Positions 26,877 through 36,675 of a stretch of DNA of 64,000 bases are shown here, in pieces. A model generated the notes under the pieces. That model worked only from the letters and a program-made list of their open reading frames with translations, did no database searches and had not been told where the DNA came from. The position numbers and the translations under genes were made by a program. The DNA is from Saprospiraceae bacterium. Its GTDB lineage: Bacteria > Bacteroidota > Bacteroidia > Chitinophagales > Saprospiraceae. The stretch lies in contig JAHBTU010000003.1 in assembly GCA_019638455.1 (NCBI GenBank), forward strand, positions 1,157,127-1,221,126, given 5' to 3'. Each line of letters opens with the position of its first letter. The stretch's first letter is position 1.

Positions 26877-27857
26877 TTAGCAGCAGCAATCGCAGCATTG
26901 TACGGCCTTCCCAACTCTGAATGTTATGTACCAATGATGACCGGCTGGCCCGCCAAAATGTGGCTCAAGTTTTGCAAACTTAACGTCAATGACATAGTAA
27001 TTTGGCGGCAGCACCGAAAGCACTTCTGTCCAAATTTGACAATAGTAAGGGTTCATTTCGACACTTGATATGCACAAAGGGTGTTGAATGCCAGGTTCAT
27101 CACGATACCACAGTGTGGGTGTCTGTTTCTCGATTACCCCATCTGCTATAGAGCCGGTTATTATTGTCGTGTTCCAGCCCAATAGCCCTATCTCTATTAT
27201 GTCGGTAAAGTAATAGAAGTTATCGGGTTGGGGGATGTTCGCCTTAAAGACCTTGGCAATCCTGCCAAGACCTCCACACATGGCATCAGAGGCATTATCA
27301 CAAAAAGTGCCGGTAGCGCAGAATACTTGTGGTATCCCTCCATTTGGTCGGAGGTTGGCAGCACCTGGGAAACGTTCAATGGTGCAATTCCTTGCTTTTG
27401 CGAGCCTTGCAGGGAAAGTGGTACAAACGCTTACCCCGTGAATTGTGTCATTCATATTTGGTCCCTCTACTTTCTCAGCAGCAAAGGCCAGTATTATCTT
27501 GTTTTCCCTAACATTTACGTCAATGTAATACGGCTTTTGATCCTGCTTCTGCGTAATCATATTTTGAACGAGACCGAACACTTCCGTTTGCTGGGCTTCT
27601 GTGACCCCTTCTGACGCAGAAAATAGTATTTCTTCATATACTGTCACCTCCTTCCTGTACTGTTTGCTTGCAAATTGAGCGTTTAGATTGGCTTCAAATA
27701 CCAAGGGTGTAATCTCCCCTGTCCTACCTGTTGCGGGCTGATTGACAGTTTCGGAGGCCGTGCCTGATATGCCGTCATAAACTTTTTCCTCCTTACACGT
27801 TATAAACGTAAGAGAAAAGCAAAACAAGAGGGTAAAAAATGAAAAATAGATTTTCAT
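26877..27857 (-). CDS. Lipoprotein of unknown function with Cys-rich C-terminus
   Basis: 326 residues; lipobox ending at Cys21 (SLTFITC). Several conserved-looking Cys residues (VCTTFPARLAKARNC, FCATGTFCDNASDAMCGG) and the unusual ending QCCDCCC. No T9SS tail, so it should remain in the outer membrane. It precedes the gene at 25286 in the same orientation. I do not recognise the family; the terminal Cys cluster could bind metal or form disulfides. Confidence 0.65.
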   Translation of the reverse strand: MKIYFSFFTLLFCFSLTFITCKEEKVYDGISGTASETVNQPATGRTGEITPLVFEANLNAQFASKQYRKEVTVYEEILFSASEGVTEAQQTEVFGLVQNMITQKQDQKPYYIDVNVRENKIILAFAAEKVEGPNMNDTIHGVSVCTTFPARLAKARNCTIERFPGAANLRPNGGIPQVFCATGTFCDNASDAMCGGLGRIAKVFKANIPQPDNFYYFTDIIEIGLLGWNTTIITGSIADGVIEKQTPTLWYRDEPGIQHPLCISSVEMNPYYCQIWTEVLSVLPPNYYVIDVKFAKLEPHFGGPAGHHWYITFRVGKAVQCCDCCC

Positions 27858-28029
27858 ATTGATGTGGTTTTGACCTTTTAGGTCTGTAAATGAAGCCCCG
27901 AGTTTAAAGGTGGCCGAGGTGTTCCACCGTATAGAAAAAATCAGAATTTTTTCAATCGCACATCAGACTTATTTACTCTACCGAAAGTCGGGCACTTTGT
28001 CTGGATTGGATTTTCATTTTACTCTGATT

Positions 28030-28068
28030 GATGCTAACGGTTGGATGTACGAATGTGCGACGTTTATA
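28030..28068 (-). repeat. Half of unit-boundary hairpin R8, truncated by IS630
   Basis: Only the right half remains on the minus strand: ...AAACGTCGCACATTCGTACATCC, spacer AACC, right 9-mer GTTAGCATC. The break is exactly in the apical loop (CGTTTA) at the IS630 TA. The other half is not on the far side of the IS. Confidence 0.8.
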
Positions 28069-28081
28069 GCCCCGTGCATAT

Positions 28082-28606
28082 TTAAAGGAACGAGACGGAT
28101 GATTTAGTGAAAAAAGAGCGGATGAGTTCGGGGTCATCAGCGATTTCGTGAAGTGCATATTCTACGGCATTTTGCAAATCGTCCAAATTGAGAAAAATCC
28201 GGTTTTTGAGTTTGTGGCACTTGAGGTAATCCCAAAGTAATTCTATGGCATTTAGTTGTGGGCAATAAGGTGGTAGTGCTTCGAGGTGTATTATACCGGG
28301 GTTGTGTTGCAAAAAATCTTTTACCGGCTGACCCTTATGAATTGAAGCACCATCCCATACGACCAGCATTTTGGTGTTCGTCAGTTCTTCGGTGCTCAAC
28401 CAAGTGAAAAACTCCTCAAAATCTTCAGCCTTGAAAGGGAGGCGTTGGATTTGCCAGCACAAATCACCCCGGGTTGAAATCATGCCGAACAGATTCAGAT
28501 GCTCGCGGCTTTTGAATTCTTGAAGCACCGGAGTCTGGCCCTTGGGGGCCCAAGTTTTGGCGCAAAAGGGCAGCAAGCAAACCCCACACTCATCGGCATG
28601 AAACAA
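28082..28606 (-). CDS. IS630-family ORF B, copy 2
   Basis: Same DDE domain as at 6354-6878 with N in place of T in DLQNAVEY. Expressed after slippage on the A8 tract. Confidence 0.85.
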   Translation of the reverse strand: MFHADECGVCLLPFCAKTWAPKGQTPVLQEFKSREHLNLFGMISTRGDLCWQIQRLPFKAEDFEEFFTWLSTEELTNTKMLVVWDGASIHKGQPVKDFLQHNPGIIHLEALPPYCPQLNAIELLWDYLKCHKLKNRIFLNLDDLQNAVEYALHEIADDPELIRSFFTKSSVSFL

Positions 28607-28622
28607 TACGCGGTTTTCCGCT

Positions 28623-29093
28623 TCACTTTTTTTTAATGCGACCTATGTCCTCTGCATACCACTTCTGCACCCGCTCTTCCGAACGCTGGCGAGCCTGTTT
28701 GGAAGGCCGTTGCAGCGACCATCCGACCTTTTTCAGCAACCGCCCCACATGGGATGGGTCATACTTTACCCCAAAAAGTCGCTCAATCACAACACCAACG
28801 CGACCCCGCGTCCATATTTCCCCTTCAAATCCCTGCGCTGTACAACCCTTGTTCAACTCTTCCACCAGGCGCCGCAGGTCTTCGGTTCCTAATTTGCTCT
28901 GGGTTCCGCCCGGCGGAAGGCTCTTGTACCAAGCAGGATTGTCTGCATCGTATCGCGCAAGCCATCGTGACAACGTTGATTTGGGTATCCCCAAACTGGA
29001 CATGATGTCTTGGCGGTTCTTACCTGAACGGAACATCTCTACCGCTCGCAGGCGCATCCCTTCATACGAAACTGAACTCAAACGTTTTTTCAT
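28623..29093 (-). CDS. IS630-family ORF A, copy 2
   Basis: Same protein as at 6895-7365, with paired helix-turn-helix regions, ending at GRIKKK within the A8 tract. Confidence 0.85.
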   Translation of the reverse strand: MKKRLSSVSYEGMRLRAVEMFRSGKNRQDIMSSLGIPKSTLSRWLARYDADNPAWYKSLPPGGTQSKLGTEDLRRLVEELNKGCTAQGFEGEIWTRGRVGVVIERLFGVKYDPSHVGRLLKKVGWSLQRPSKQARQRSEERVQKWYAEDIGRIKKK

Positions 29094-29147
29094 GCTCAAA
29101 ATGAAGCAAAGATACGCTCTTTGTTCCTTTAAAAATGCACGGGGCTA

Positions 29148-29438
29148 TATCAGACCGTTGTTCAAAACATTGACGCAAACAAGCCAGTACTTCTTGATGG
29201 GTGTCGAACAAGAAAGAAAAAGTTTCCGTGGCTCTGGTATACCTACTCTAATTGCCACATGTGGGTTTGTGATGGCTATGAAAGACATCAAAATAGTTGC
29301 TACTCCATCCTGAAATTTCATATGAACTGGGGCTGGGGACCAAATGGCGGTAATGGGTGGTTTTACTACAATTCATGGAATTCAAATTTAGGCAATTATC
29401 AATATGCCCAAAATTTCACTCACAACATTCAACCATAA
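29148..29438 (+). pseudogene. 3' remnant of a C10 (streptopain-like) cysteine peptidase
   Basis: An open frame of 96 codons without a start runs from the IS630 edge to TAA 29436-29438. It contains the C10 hallmarks: PVLLDG at residues 13-18, the catalytic-His segment CHMWVCDGYE (His37), and HMNWGWGPNGGNGWF, the conserved NWGWGG...G(Y/W)F motif. The catalytic-Cys half is lost at the IS630 joint. It has no T9SS tail. Followed after 26 bp by a lipoprotein gene. Confidence 0.85.
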
Positions 29439-29464
29439 CATTTCACAAAATAAACTTTTTTTCA

Positions 29465-29950
29465 ATGAAGTACTTGTTTTTTTGCATTCTTGGAATGCTT
29501 GTTTCTTGCACAAAGGAGAAATCACAAAGTGAGGTAATTGACATTGGAGTTGAAATTTTCATTTCAAATAACAATGGAGAAAACCTACTTTTAGGCTCAA
29601 CTCCCAATTCCATCAACCCCGACTCTATCGAACTAATATACCTGATAAACGGGGAGAAGTTTACGGTATATAACGCTAATATGGACTGCCCCAGAGGCGT
29701 GTGCTATCTCAATGACTCTGGTAGCGAACGCCTTGGGGTTACACCCAATCAAACTGAAAGTGAAGAATACCCAATAACGTATATCCGCTGGGAAAACGGA
29801 GACTTGGACACTCTAAAATGTCATTTCGTGAGAAAAGACAATGGCACTAACTCATCAATAGTGTGTGACAAAGTATGGTTCAACGATTTGCTCATGTTTC
29901 CTGATAATGCCGTTTTAGGGTATGGCAGGGCATTCAAGATAGTCAAGTAA
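29465..29950 (+). CDS. Small lipoprotein downstream of C10 peptidase remnant (candidate inhibitor)
   Basis: 161 residues from the ATG at 29465, chosen because it opens the lipoprotein signal (lipobox ILGMLVSC, Cys15); an upstream in-frame start at 29357 lies inside the peptidase gene. Beta-rich body (SIELIYLINGEKFTVYNA, YIRWENGDLDTLKCHFV). Small lipoproteins next to C10 peptidases act as inhibitors in Bacteroides (Bfp/Bfi) and Streptococcus (SpeB/Spi); that role here is inferred from position only. It ends just before R9. Confidence 0.65.
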   Translation: MKYLFFCILGMLVSCTKEKSQSEVIDIGVEIFISNNNGENLLLGSTPNSINPDSIELIYLINGEKFTVYNANMDCPRGVCYLNDSGSERLGVTPNQTESEEYPITYIRWENGDLDTLKCHFVRKDNGTNSSIVCDKVWFNDLLMFPDNAVLGYGRAFKIVK

Positions 29951-29957
29951 TAAATAT

Positions 29958-30027
29958 GATGCTAACAATGGATGTGCGCCTATGCCGCCTAAGCGGACGG
30001 TACAGCGCACATCCCCCCGTTAGTGCC
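29958..30027 (+). repeat. Unit-boundary hairpin R9 (attC-like)
   Basis: Left 9-mer GATGCTAAC, right GTTAGTGCC. Arms GGATGTGCGC / GCGCACATCC, apex TGCCGCCTAAGCGGACGGTA. The start of its own unit was lost at the IS630 joint. The left 9-mer is the exact complement of the unit start preserved in R8 (GTTAGCATC). Confidence 0.82.
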
Positions 30028-30263
30028 AATCATAAAAGTACATAACGGCATCAGAAATTGAACGACACGTACAGCAAGAAAAGCAAGCAAACGACCACAA
30101 GAACGACATCAGCATGAGCCGGCCCGACAGACGAACCGATGAGTGATTAAGCGAATCCTCCCGACCCGATTTCGTGATTGGAACATAATCCGCTTGATCA
30201 GGAAGCAAGCCAAATTAGTTGGCTGCGAAGGCTTCCATTTCTTCATCTCCAATCATTTTTGTC

Positions 30264-33200
30264 ATGAAAAACATGCAACTAATGGCTGCAAGTTTGGCTT
30301 GCGCCTTGCTTTGCGCAGCATTTCCCCTTCTGCTCCGGGGGCAAGGAGCGCAATGGACAACATCCGTCAACGTTGGAGGCTCGAACGGCTCCCCTTGGGC
30401 AGACTGGGTACTGGACATCATTACCACTTCAGAGGGCAACTATTTGGCGGTTGGGTTTGCCCGGGAGGACGAGGTCAATGGACAACATCCTGATGTTCCC
30501 GCCTACTGCTTAATCTCACCAAACGGCGCCTTGCTACGCGATGGGGTAATTGAAACGGACCCCGTTACTCCGAGCGCCGGACGGCTTGCCAATGTAGTGG
30601 AGGCAAGCAACGACTCCTATTATGCCGTAGGCTTTTTGGGTGGTTTTGGCGGAGCGCAGCGCTTGTTGGTACGGATAAACAAAACCACTCTGGATGCGGT
30701 CTATTATCAACCGCCTGTTGTTCCCAAAGACCCGCTCAAAACAATTTTGAGCTCCAGGCTTTTGGACATTATTGACGTTCCCGGCCCCGATCCGTTTTTG
30801 CTTTGCTCCGGATGGGTCAGTGGGCTTGTAGAGGACCCTGTCAACCAAACTGTGAGTCAATTCCGTCGAGAACGATGGCTGGTTGCGATCAGCTACGACG
30901 GTACCATCCGGCACCAGGCATTTCTGCCAGTAGAGCATACCGAGCTCAGCGAATTCCGTTCCTGCGGGTTTGATGTATTGCCCAACGGAAACGTCCGTAT
31001 TTTTGGGGCTTCTTACCTGCTGAAAGTGGAAGACGGCGGATTTGGGCAGCACCGCCACCATGATTCGGACATCATGATTTCCAAGATCGAATACGATCCC
31101 GCGAACGGTTTCCAAACCGAAACAGCCACGGATCACACTTCGATAACCTGGACGGCGCGCAACGAGACGGCCGATGCCCAAGTGTTGCCGGGCGACATCT
31201 TCTACGATTTTAGCCCGTCGTTTCCTCCAGCCCTTTATGATGGAAAACTGTATGACAAATATCCATACGGCCCAAAATACAGGACCACGTCTTTTGTACG
31301 GGAGTTTGACAACTGTAACGAAACAACACCCCAAAATGGCTTTTATATTGAGGACTGGTCTGATGGCTCGGAGGACGTACCCCACAGCATGGTGCTGACC
31401 TCGGACAAGATCGTGGTGTCCGCCATGTTGAACCAACTCACCATGTGGAACGCGACAAACGATGCGCTTGGAGGCGACTCGGGCCCGGGCTTGCACTGCG
31501 ATGAAGGCGCTTGCAGTACTTTTGACTCCGACTATTACCTCTGGGGAGAAGCGTATCTGCTCTTTTTTGACAAAGAGGACTTGTCGCTTACAAAGGCAAC
31601 CTATTTAGGCACCATGAGCGGCGGTGATTTTATCCCGAAGGTCATCAAGACTTCCGACGGCGGTTTCGCCGTATCCGGCACAGTAACAGGTTGCCCGGCA
31701 GGTCTTCCAGAGGTAGATGGTGCCGAGCACATGATGGTGATAAAACTGGATGCCGGCGGAGACATCAAATGGCGCAAGCACTACAATGGTCAAGGTGGAG
31801 GTGCATGCGGGTTTGCCATTACCGAAACACCCGATGGCGGGCTGATTGTGGCGGGCAACACGGAAGACGACGGCCAGGAACACGAGGAAAACTTTTGCTT
31901 CATAAAATTTGGCAGCGACTGCGCTTATAATGCCGACGTGGTGCCCAATTCTGGCAAGGACTACATCGTGGCTGCCGACGAACCTGCCTGGAACACCAGC
32001 CGAACAGTGAGGGCAAGGGTGGTGGTGCCCAACGGGCGTACGCTTGTCATTAGCGGCACATCCACGGTCATTCGGTTTGCCGACAGCAAGGAAGTCTATG
32101 ACGCTTCGGTGCGCTACCCCATCGGCATCACCGTGGAGCCGGGCGGCAGGCTGGCTGTCAGCGGCGCCACGCTCACCGGTTACGATTGTGACGGCAGGGA
32201 AAAAATGTGGGACGGCATCAATGTCGTCGGGAATCCAACGCTGGAACAAACGCCCGCCAATCAAGGCGTTTGCTCCCTTCTTGTCGCTAAAATCATCAAT
32301 GCCCGACAGGGTGTCGTGACCTCCGGCGTTTGGTGCGGGACGACGAAAGTGGTCAGCCCGCCGTATGGCGGCACGGGCAGCCAGTCGTCCGTCGAGACAT
32401 CCGTGCTGCATCACGGCGGCCCGTATGGGGGCGGAAGTGTCAGCGCCTGGCATTCAAAATTCATGGACAACCAGCGCAGCGCCATCTTCATGAAGTATCC
32501 GCACAACTGGAACCAAAGCAGGTTCGTCAACTGCGAGTTTCAGAGCAACGGCCCGTTGGCGGACCCGAACGAGATGCGGCAACCCGTCCCGAACGACTAC
32601 CACAACAACGAGCCGCGCGGCACGTCCATCCACGTTTCCATTTGGAGCACGCGGGTGCAGTTCAGCAGTTGCAAGTTCAACGGGGCCCTGAGCATCATCC
32701 CGGAGTATCGGCCGTTCGGCATCGAGGGCGACGACCCGAAGATCGTGGCCGCGGGCGGCAGCATGAGAGACATGAAAGTCGGTATCGAATGCCGGGGCAC
32801 GCTGGGCGGTGTGCTGGCCAACGTGAACGCCAACGGCACCACGTTCGACAACGTAGCGCAGAGCGTCAACCTGCGCAACTCGGTGGCCGACATCGTCAGC
32901 AACTGCAAATTCCTGAACATACCCGAGCCGAACACCTTCTCCGGCTTGTCGCCATCGGGCATTTTCGGGCAGTTCAACAAGGGCGCGCTGATCACGGGCA
33001 ACGAATTCTACGGCGCCAATGCCGGCAAGCCCTCCTGGGGCATAGTGGAGCACAACACGCAGAACCAGGGCTGCGATATCAGGGAGAACAAGTTTTTCAC
33101 CGCCCGAGTGGGCAACCAGTTCGAGGGCAAGAACACCCAGCTCGACGCCACCTGCAACGACTACACGGGCATGGGCCTGAGCGCCTGGTACTGTGCGGTT

Positions 33201-34220
33201 ACGTTTGGCACAGGGCAACTAAAGCCACAAGGAAATCCCGGCTCAGACACAAAAAAAGCGGACAACGAGTTTTTTGATTTCTGCGACGGCACTTCCAACA
33301 TCCACATCGAGGCCGACGACAATTTCACGCCGTTCACTTATTACGACAAGACGGGCAACCCGCACCCGGTTGACCCTGATTGTGTGAACGACCTCGTGAA
33401 CGTGGACGTTGCCTCCGACAATTCTCTGCTTGCCTGCGCAGTCCCCGAGCCGCCCTGCCCGAACCCGCCCTGCGACCGTGTGGCCATCTACATGTCCTCG
33501 CCAAAGACGGTACAGGACCGCAACGTGGCGCTTCGAGGGCTGATACACGCGGGCTTTGCAGCCGACACGACCGATTTGGATGCCGACTATGAGGGTGCTC
33601 TGTTTGTATTAAGCGATAGAAACCAGCCCGAAGACAGGAGCATTCTTGTGGGTTCGCTGGCAAGCATGGGACGTTATACCGAGGCGCAGGCCGAAAACGC
33701 CCTGCTGACGACCGCCGATGCCGAAAGCGCCGCTTACAAGGCCTACCTTGCGAACATCATTGGCGCGGGCGCTGACCTGACCGCGCTGCCCGAAACAAAC
33801 TACCAGAGCGCCATGGCCTCGCTTTCTGCCGAAAACGTGTCCACCCGCGTGATGGCCGAAAACCTGCGCTACCTGAGGGAGGGCGTGTATGTCCCGCTCA
33901 TCGCCGTTGACCCCGAACCCGTGGGTGAGCGCTCGCAGCGCCGCAAGGATGCGCGGCTTGTACAGTCGGCCCGCTTTTCCGTGTGGCCCAACCCGTTTTC
34001 CGGGGAAGTGTCGTTCGATCTGACAGGTCTGGACGCGGGGGTGCAGCATCAGGTCGTTTTGTCAGACCTGTACGGCAGACAGGTGGGCATCCGGCAGGCT
34101 TTGGGCGGCCAGTTGCTGACATGGGATGCAGCCAGCCTGCCCGACGGCTGGTACGTTTACCAGATTCGCACGGAAAAAATGATGCTCCAAAGCGGGAAAC
34201 TGCTGAAAGTAAGTCGTTAA
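30264..34220 (+). CDS. Giant T9SS-secreted protein: propeller plus beta-helix
   Basis: 1318 residues from ATG 30264 (signal peptide MKNMQLMAASLACALLCAAF...GQGAQ); the in-frame ATG at 30219 would place 15 residues before it. About residues 30-560 hold propeller-like repeats (DGGFAVSGTVTGC, LDAGGDIKWRKHYN, PDGGLIVAGNTEDDG). About residues 590-1100 are a right-handed beta-helix beginning at VRARVVVPNGRTLVISGTST. Residues about 1120-1230 are helical (GLIHAGFAADTTDLDADYEGALFVL). T9SS tail from WPNPFSGEVSF to GKLLKVSR. No peptidase motif. It combines in one chain the two modules that other units encode separately. The 236-bp leader from R9 shows no clear signal. Confidence 0.82.
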   Translation: MKNMQLMAASLACALLCAAFPLLLRGQGAQWTTSVNVGGSNGSPWADWVLDIITTSEGNYLAVGFAREDEVNGQHPDVPAYCLISPNGALLRDGVIETDPVTPSAGRLANVVEASNDSYYAVGFLGGFGGAQRLLVRINKTTLDAVYYQPPVVPKDPLKTILSSRLLDIIDVPGPDPFLLCSGWVSGLVEDPVNQTVSQFRRERWLVAISYDGTIRHQAFLPVEHTELSEFRSCGFDVLPNGNVRIFGASYLLKVEDGGFGQHRHHDSDIMISKIEYDPANGFQTETATDHTSITWTARNETADAQVLPGDIFYDFSPSFPPALYDGKLYDKYPYGPKYRTTSFVREFDNCNETTPQNGFYIEDWSDGSEDVPHSMVLTSDKIVVSAMLNQLTMWNATNDALGGDSGPGLHCDEGACSTFDSDYYLWGEAYLLFFDKEDLSLTKATYLGTMSGGDFIPKVIKTSDGGFAVSGTVTGCPAGLPEVDGAEHMMVIKLDAGGDIKWRKHYNGQGGGACGFAITETPDGGLIVAGNTEDDGQEHEENFCFIKFGSDCAYNADVVPNSGKDYIVAADEPAWNTSRTVRARVVVPNGRTLVISGTSTVIRFADSKEVYDASVRYPIGITVEPGGRLAVSGATLTGYDCDGREKMWDGINVVGNPTLEQTPANQGVCSLLVAKIINARQGVVTSGVWCGTTKVVSPPYGGTGSQSSVETSVLHHGGPYGGGSVSAWHSKFMDNQRSAIFMKYPHNWNQSRFVNCEFQSNGPLADPNEMRQPVPNDYHNNEPRGTSIHVSIWSTRVQFSSCKFNGALSIIPEYRPFGIEGDDPKIVAAGGSMRDMKVGIECRGTLGGVLANVNANGTTFDNVAQSVNLRNSVADIVSNCKFLNIPEPNTFSGLSPSGIFGQFNKGALITGNEFYGANAGKPSWGIVEHNTQNQGCDIRENKFFTARVGNQFEGKNTQLDATCNDYTGMGLSAWYCAVTFGTGQLKPQGNPGSDTKKADNEFFDFCDGTSNIHIEADDNFTPFTYYDKTGNPHPVDPDCVNDLVNVDVASDNSLLACAVPEPPCPNPPCDRVAIYMSSPKTVQDRNVALRGLIHAGFAADTTDLDADYEGALFVLSDRNQPEDRSILVGSLASMGRYTEAQAENALLTTADAESAAYKAYLANIIGAGADLTALPETNYQSAMASLSAENVSTRVMAENLRYLREGVYVPLIAVDPEPVGERSQRRKDARLVQSARFSVWPNPFSGEVSFDLTGLDAGVQHQVVLSDLYGRQVGIRQALGGQLLTWDAASLPDGWYVYQIRTEKMMLQSGKLLKVSR

Positions 34221-34235
34221 AATCAACTTCTAACC

Positions 34236-34265
34236 AGCCCTGTCGAGCATTCGCCCGACAGGGCT
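34236..34265 (+). terminator. Terminator-like hairpin
   Basis: Stem AGCCCTGTCG / CGACAGGGCT with a 10-base loop, followed by TTACTTG; lies between the stop at 34220 and the next start at 34280. Confidence 0.7.
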
Positions 34266-34534
34266 TTACTTGTTTGGACATGAGAACATTGATTTTAATT
34301 CTAATTTTCATTTGCCATTGGCAAATGCTGTACGGACAAGTTCCATATTTTAACGTGCAGTTCGATTATAGCCATAGATTAGAGGCAGCCATGAGAGGTG
34401 GTATTGAAACAGATAGTTTTTATTTTTTTCCGGTTAAAGGAGGCAGCCCATTTCAAAATACTGCAGATACCTCGTTTTTATTGAAAATCAATAAATTCAA
34501 TCAAGTGATAGAATACATAAAAATATCGGTAGTG

Positions 34535-35011
34535 TCATTTTATGAGTGATATGTTGTAGTTGTAGACGAACAAATGGAGGTACAGTTCGTGCATTTCATC
34601 GGATTTTGAAAAGGATAGCGTTTTTCTGACGAATCGACAAATTCTCTGGCGAAGGGTGTTGTTCCAGCGTTCCACATGAGAAGTTTCCCCGGATTCTTTT
34701 CCCACCATCTTGTGTTTGCCTGTATCAATAACCGCGGCGTATGCCTCCCAAAAATCGCTGAACGTTCGGCATTTTCGATATTCAGGCGGAATCAGTTCCC
34801 AAAACCGCCGACAAGATTGTTCGCTTCGGTCGCCGATGAAAAAAGAGACAATTTGACGTGTTCTGCGGCAAAGTGCTATCCAAACCCAGCGTTTAAAGTC
34901 TTTGCAATAGACAAAAGACCATAATTCATCCAGTTCGAGAACGTCTTTTTTCTTGGCCGGAAGCAACGTGGTCACGATGTCGGGAAGGGACTGCGCTTTT
35001 TTTTTATCCAC
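34535..35011 (-). CDS. insB: IS1-family ORF B, copy 2
   Basis: Same catalytic frame as at 5297-5773, reached by -1 frameshift on A9. Confidence 0.85.
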   Translation of the reverse strand: MDKKKAQSLPDIVTTLLPAKKKDVLELDELWSFVYCKDFKRWVWIALCRRTRQIVSFFIGDRSEQSCRRFWELIPPEYRKCRTFSDFWEAYAAVIDTGKHKMVGKESGETSHVERWNNTLRQRICRFVRKTLSFSKSDEMHELYLHLFVYNYNISLIK

Positions 35012-35247
35012 CTCAGAGCCGTTTGGTGACTGATGCCAAAGGTTCTGGCAAGACCCCGTGACGAACTGCGTTCTTGGGCCGCCCTGACGACCATTTCTTT
35101 AAATTCCTCGCTTTTCCGAAGCGTTTGAAACACCCCGCCGAAGCCGCAAGCCTTGCATTTGTACTTCGGATTGCCTGATGCGTTCGACCCGTTTTTCACA
35201 ATGTGTTCAGAGCCACATTTATGGCAGCATTTTACATCTAATACCAT
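34972..35247 (-). CDS. insA: IS1-family ORF A, copy 2
   Basis: Same 91-residue zinc-finger/helix-turn-helix protein as at 5061-5336. Confidence 0.85.
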   Translation of the reverse strand: MVLDVKCCHKCGSEHIVKNGSNASGNPKYKCKACGFGGVFQTLRKSEEFKEMVVRAAQERSSSRGLARTFGISHQTALRWIKKKRSPFPTS

Positions 35248-36589
35248 TTCATAAAGTTTGACGCAAAAATACCAAATCACCCCCAAAATGACACTACCAA
35301 AATATCTTATTTTGTAGGACAATCCGTTATAGGCATTCTCAAAAAATCAAACGGTCAACTCATAATAGAAGGCAGTAACTACATATTACCCAAGGAATAT
35401 GTTTATGTGGATAACAAACGGTATTTGGCCGTTTTGGATGAAAATACGCTGGATACAATTTTACTTCGAGAGTTTGGGCTTCCTAACAGGGGCGATGTTT
35501 TTTATCGCCCAATCCTAACTACCGATGGCGGTATATTTTCATCAGGCTGGTCGTACGGTCTCCAACCCAATGATCGCCAATCCCTGCTTGTATTCAAATG
35601 CGACAGCAACCTGAACCAGCAGTTTTTAAAACTGTACAGTATGAGCCAGATAAACAACCACTTTGGCGCTGGGGCAGTGGAGACCCCCGACAAGGGATTT
35701 ATTGTTGTAGGAAACCGTCAAGTTGGAAACCCCGTAAAATATGTCTATGCCTTGATTGTCAAGGTGGACTCGTTGGGAAATCAGGTTTTTTGGAAAGAGA
35801 TACCACATCAAGGCGATACGATAGACTTATATTTAAGAGGAGTCAATCCCATCAACAATGGCGGCTATATCGCCGTGGGCAGTTTAGTATTCAACCCGCA
35901 GGTCGGCCCCGGGTGGGAACGCTCGTGGGTGGTAGGTTTTGATGGTCAGGGCAATGTGTTGTGGTCAAAAGCCTACGCCGAAAACGAGCGCTCCGGGTGG
36001 CAGTCAATGACTCCCAGCCACGACGGCAATTTTTACGCCTGTGGGTATGAGCGGGATTGGGTTGATCCGCAATCCAAGCAATACGGCACCATCAGCAAAC
36101 TATCGCCAACAGGCGACCTGATTTGGCACCGAAAATACTCCGTGGAACCGTTGGCAAAACTCTATGATAACTTTTTCAACGTCCTTGCCACCTCCGATGG
36201 CGGCATTCTGTGCAACGGCACCACTTACGGGCACGACGGCAGCCTGCAAAACGCCTGGGTGATGAAATTGGACGCCTGGGGCTGTGCCTCGCCGGGCTGC
36301 CAGACGGGCGTAGGGGTGCAGGAGTTGTCCGTGGGCGAGGCCACTCCCTTTATCTTATGGCCGAACCCTACGACGGGCGAACTTAACATAGAGGCAAAAG
36401 AAAATTTTACACTGGGCGCTATACGGATTTTTTCGTCTGATGGCCGAGAAGTGTTCAATCAATCACTTTCGGATAACAGCACCCGTTTTTCGGCTTCTTT
36501 ATCCAACCGACCCGAAGGCTCGTACGTCTGCTCGGTGCTGGTCAACGGGGTATGGTATGTGCGCCAGTTTGTCCTGGTCAAATAAGAAT

Positions 36590-36659
36590 GGCACTAACAA
36601 CGGATAGCCGCCCATGCTGCCTAAACGGACAGCACGGCGGCTATCCAACCGTTCTCCGC
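36590..36659 (+). repeat. Unit-boundary hairpin R10 (attC-like)
   Basis: Left 9-mer (36591-36598 with preceding G) GGCACTAAC, complement of the unit start at R9 (GTTAGTGCC), 9/9. Right 9-mer GTTCTCCGC. Arms GGATAGCCGCC / GGCGGCTATCC, apex TGCTGCCTAAACGGACAGCA (TGCT/AGCA, compensated). Confidence 0.85.
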
Positions 36660-36675
36660 AATAAGAAAAGAAAAA

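Larger units (their letters stand above)
28069..29145 (-). mobile_element. IS630-family element, copy 2, at the orientation switch
   Basis: 1077 bp, flanked by TA, near-identical to the copy at 6341 (I found one base difference). Left neighbour is half of R8; right neighbour is the 3' part of a C10 peptidase gene in the opposite orientation. The two flanks do not rejoin to anything sensible, so this copy marks a recombination joint and not a simple insertion. Confidence 0.9.
34528..35298 (-). mobile_element. IS1-family element, copy 2
   Basis: 771 bp, same inverted ends as copy 1, perfect 8-bp duplication AAAATATC (34520-34527, 35299-35306). Oriented against the gene it interrupts. Confidence 0.92.
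34280..36585 (+). pseudogene. T9SS-secreted propeller-like protein gene split by IS1-family element
   Basis: Starts at ATG 34280 with signal peptide MRTLILILIFICHWQMLYGQ. IS1 copy 2 (34528-35298, duplicated AAAATATC) cuts it after EYIKIS. Removing the IS and one 8-bp copy restores a single 508-codon frame (…EYIKISYFVGQSVIG…). The rest has propeller-type repeats (LIVKVDSLGNQVFWKE, WVVGFDGQGNVLWSKAY, DGGILCNGTTYGHDG) and a T9SS tail (WPNPTTGELNI to RQFVLVK). Second gene of the R9-R10 unit. The insertion is probably recent because both parts have remained open. Confidence 0.88.

Noticed and set aside
6341..29145. Direct recombination between the two IS630 copies in this window as the cause of the orientation switch
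   Set aside because: Both copies have the same orientation, which would give deletion or duplication and not inversion, and the flanks of copy 1 do not contain the missing halves of R8 or the C10 gene. A further copy outside the window is needed.
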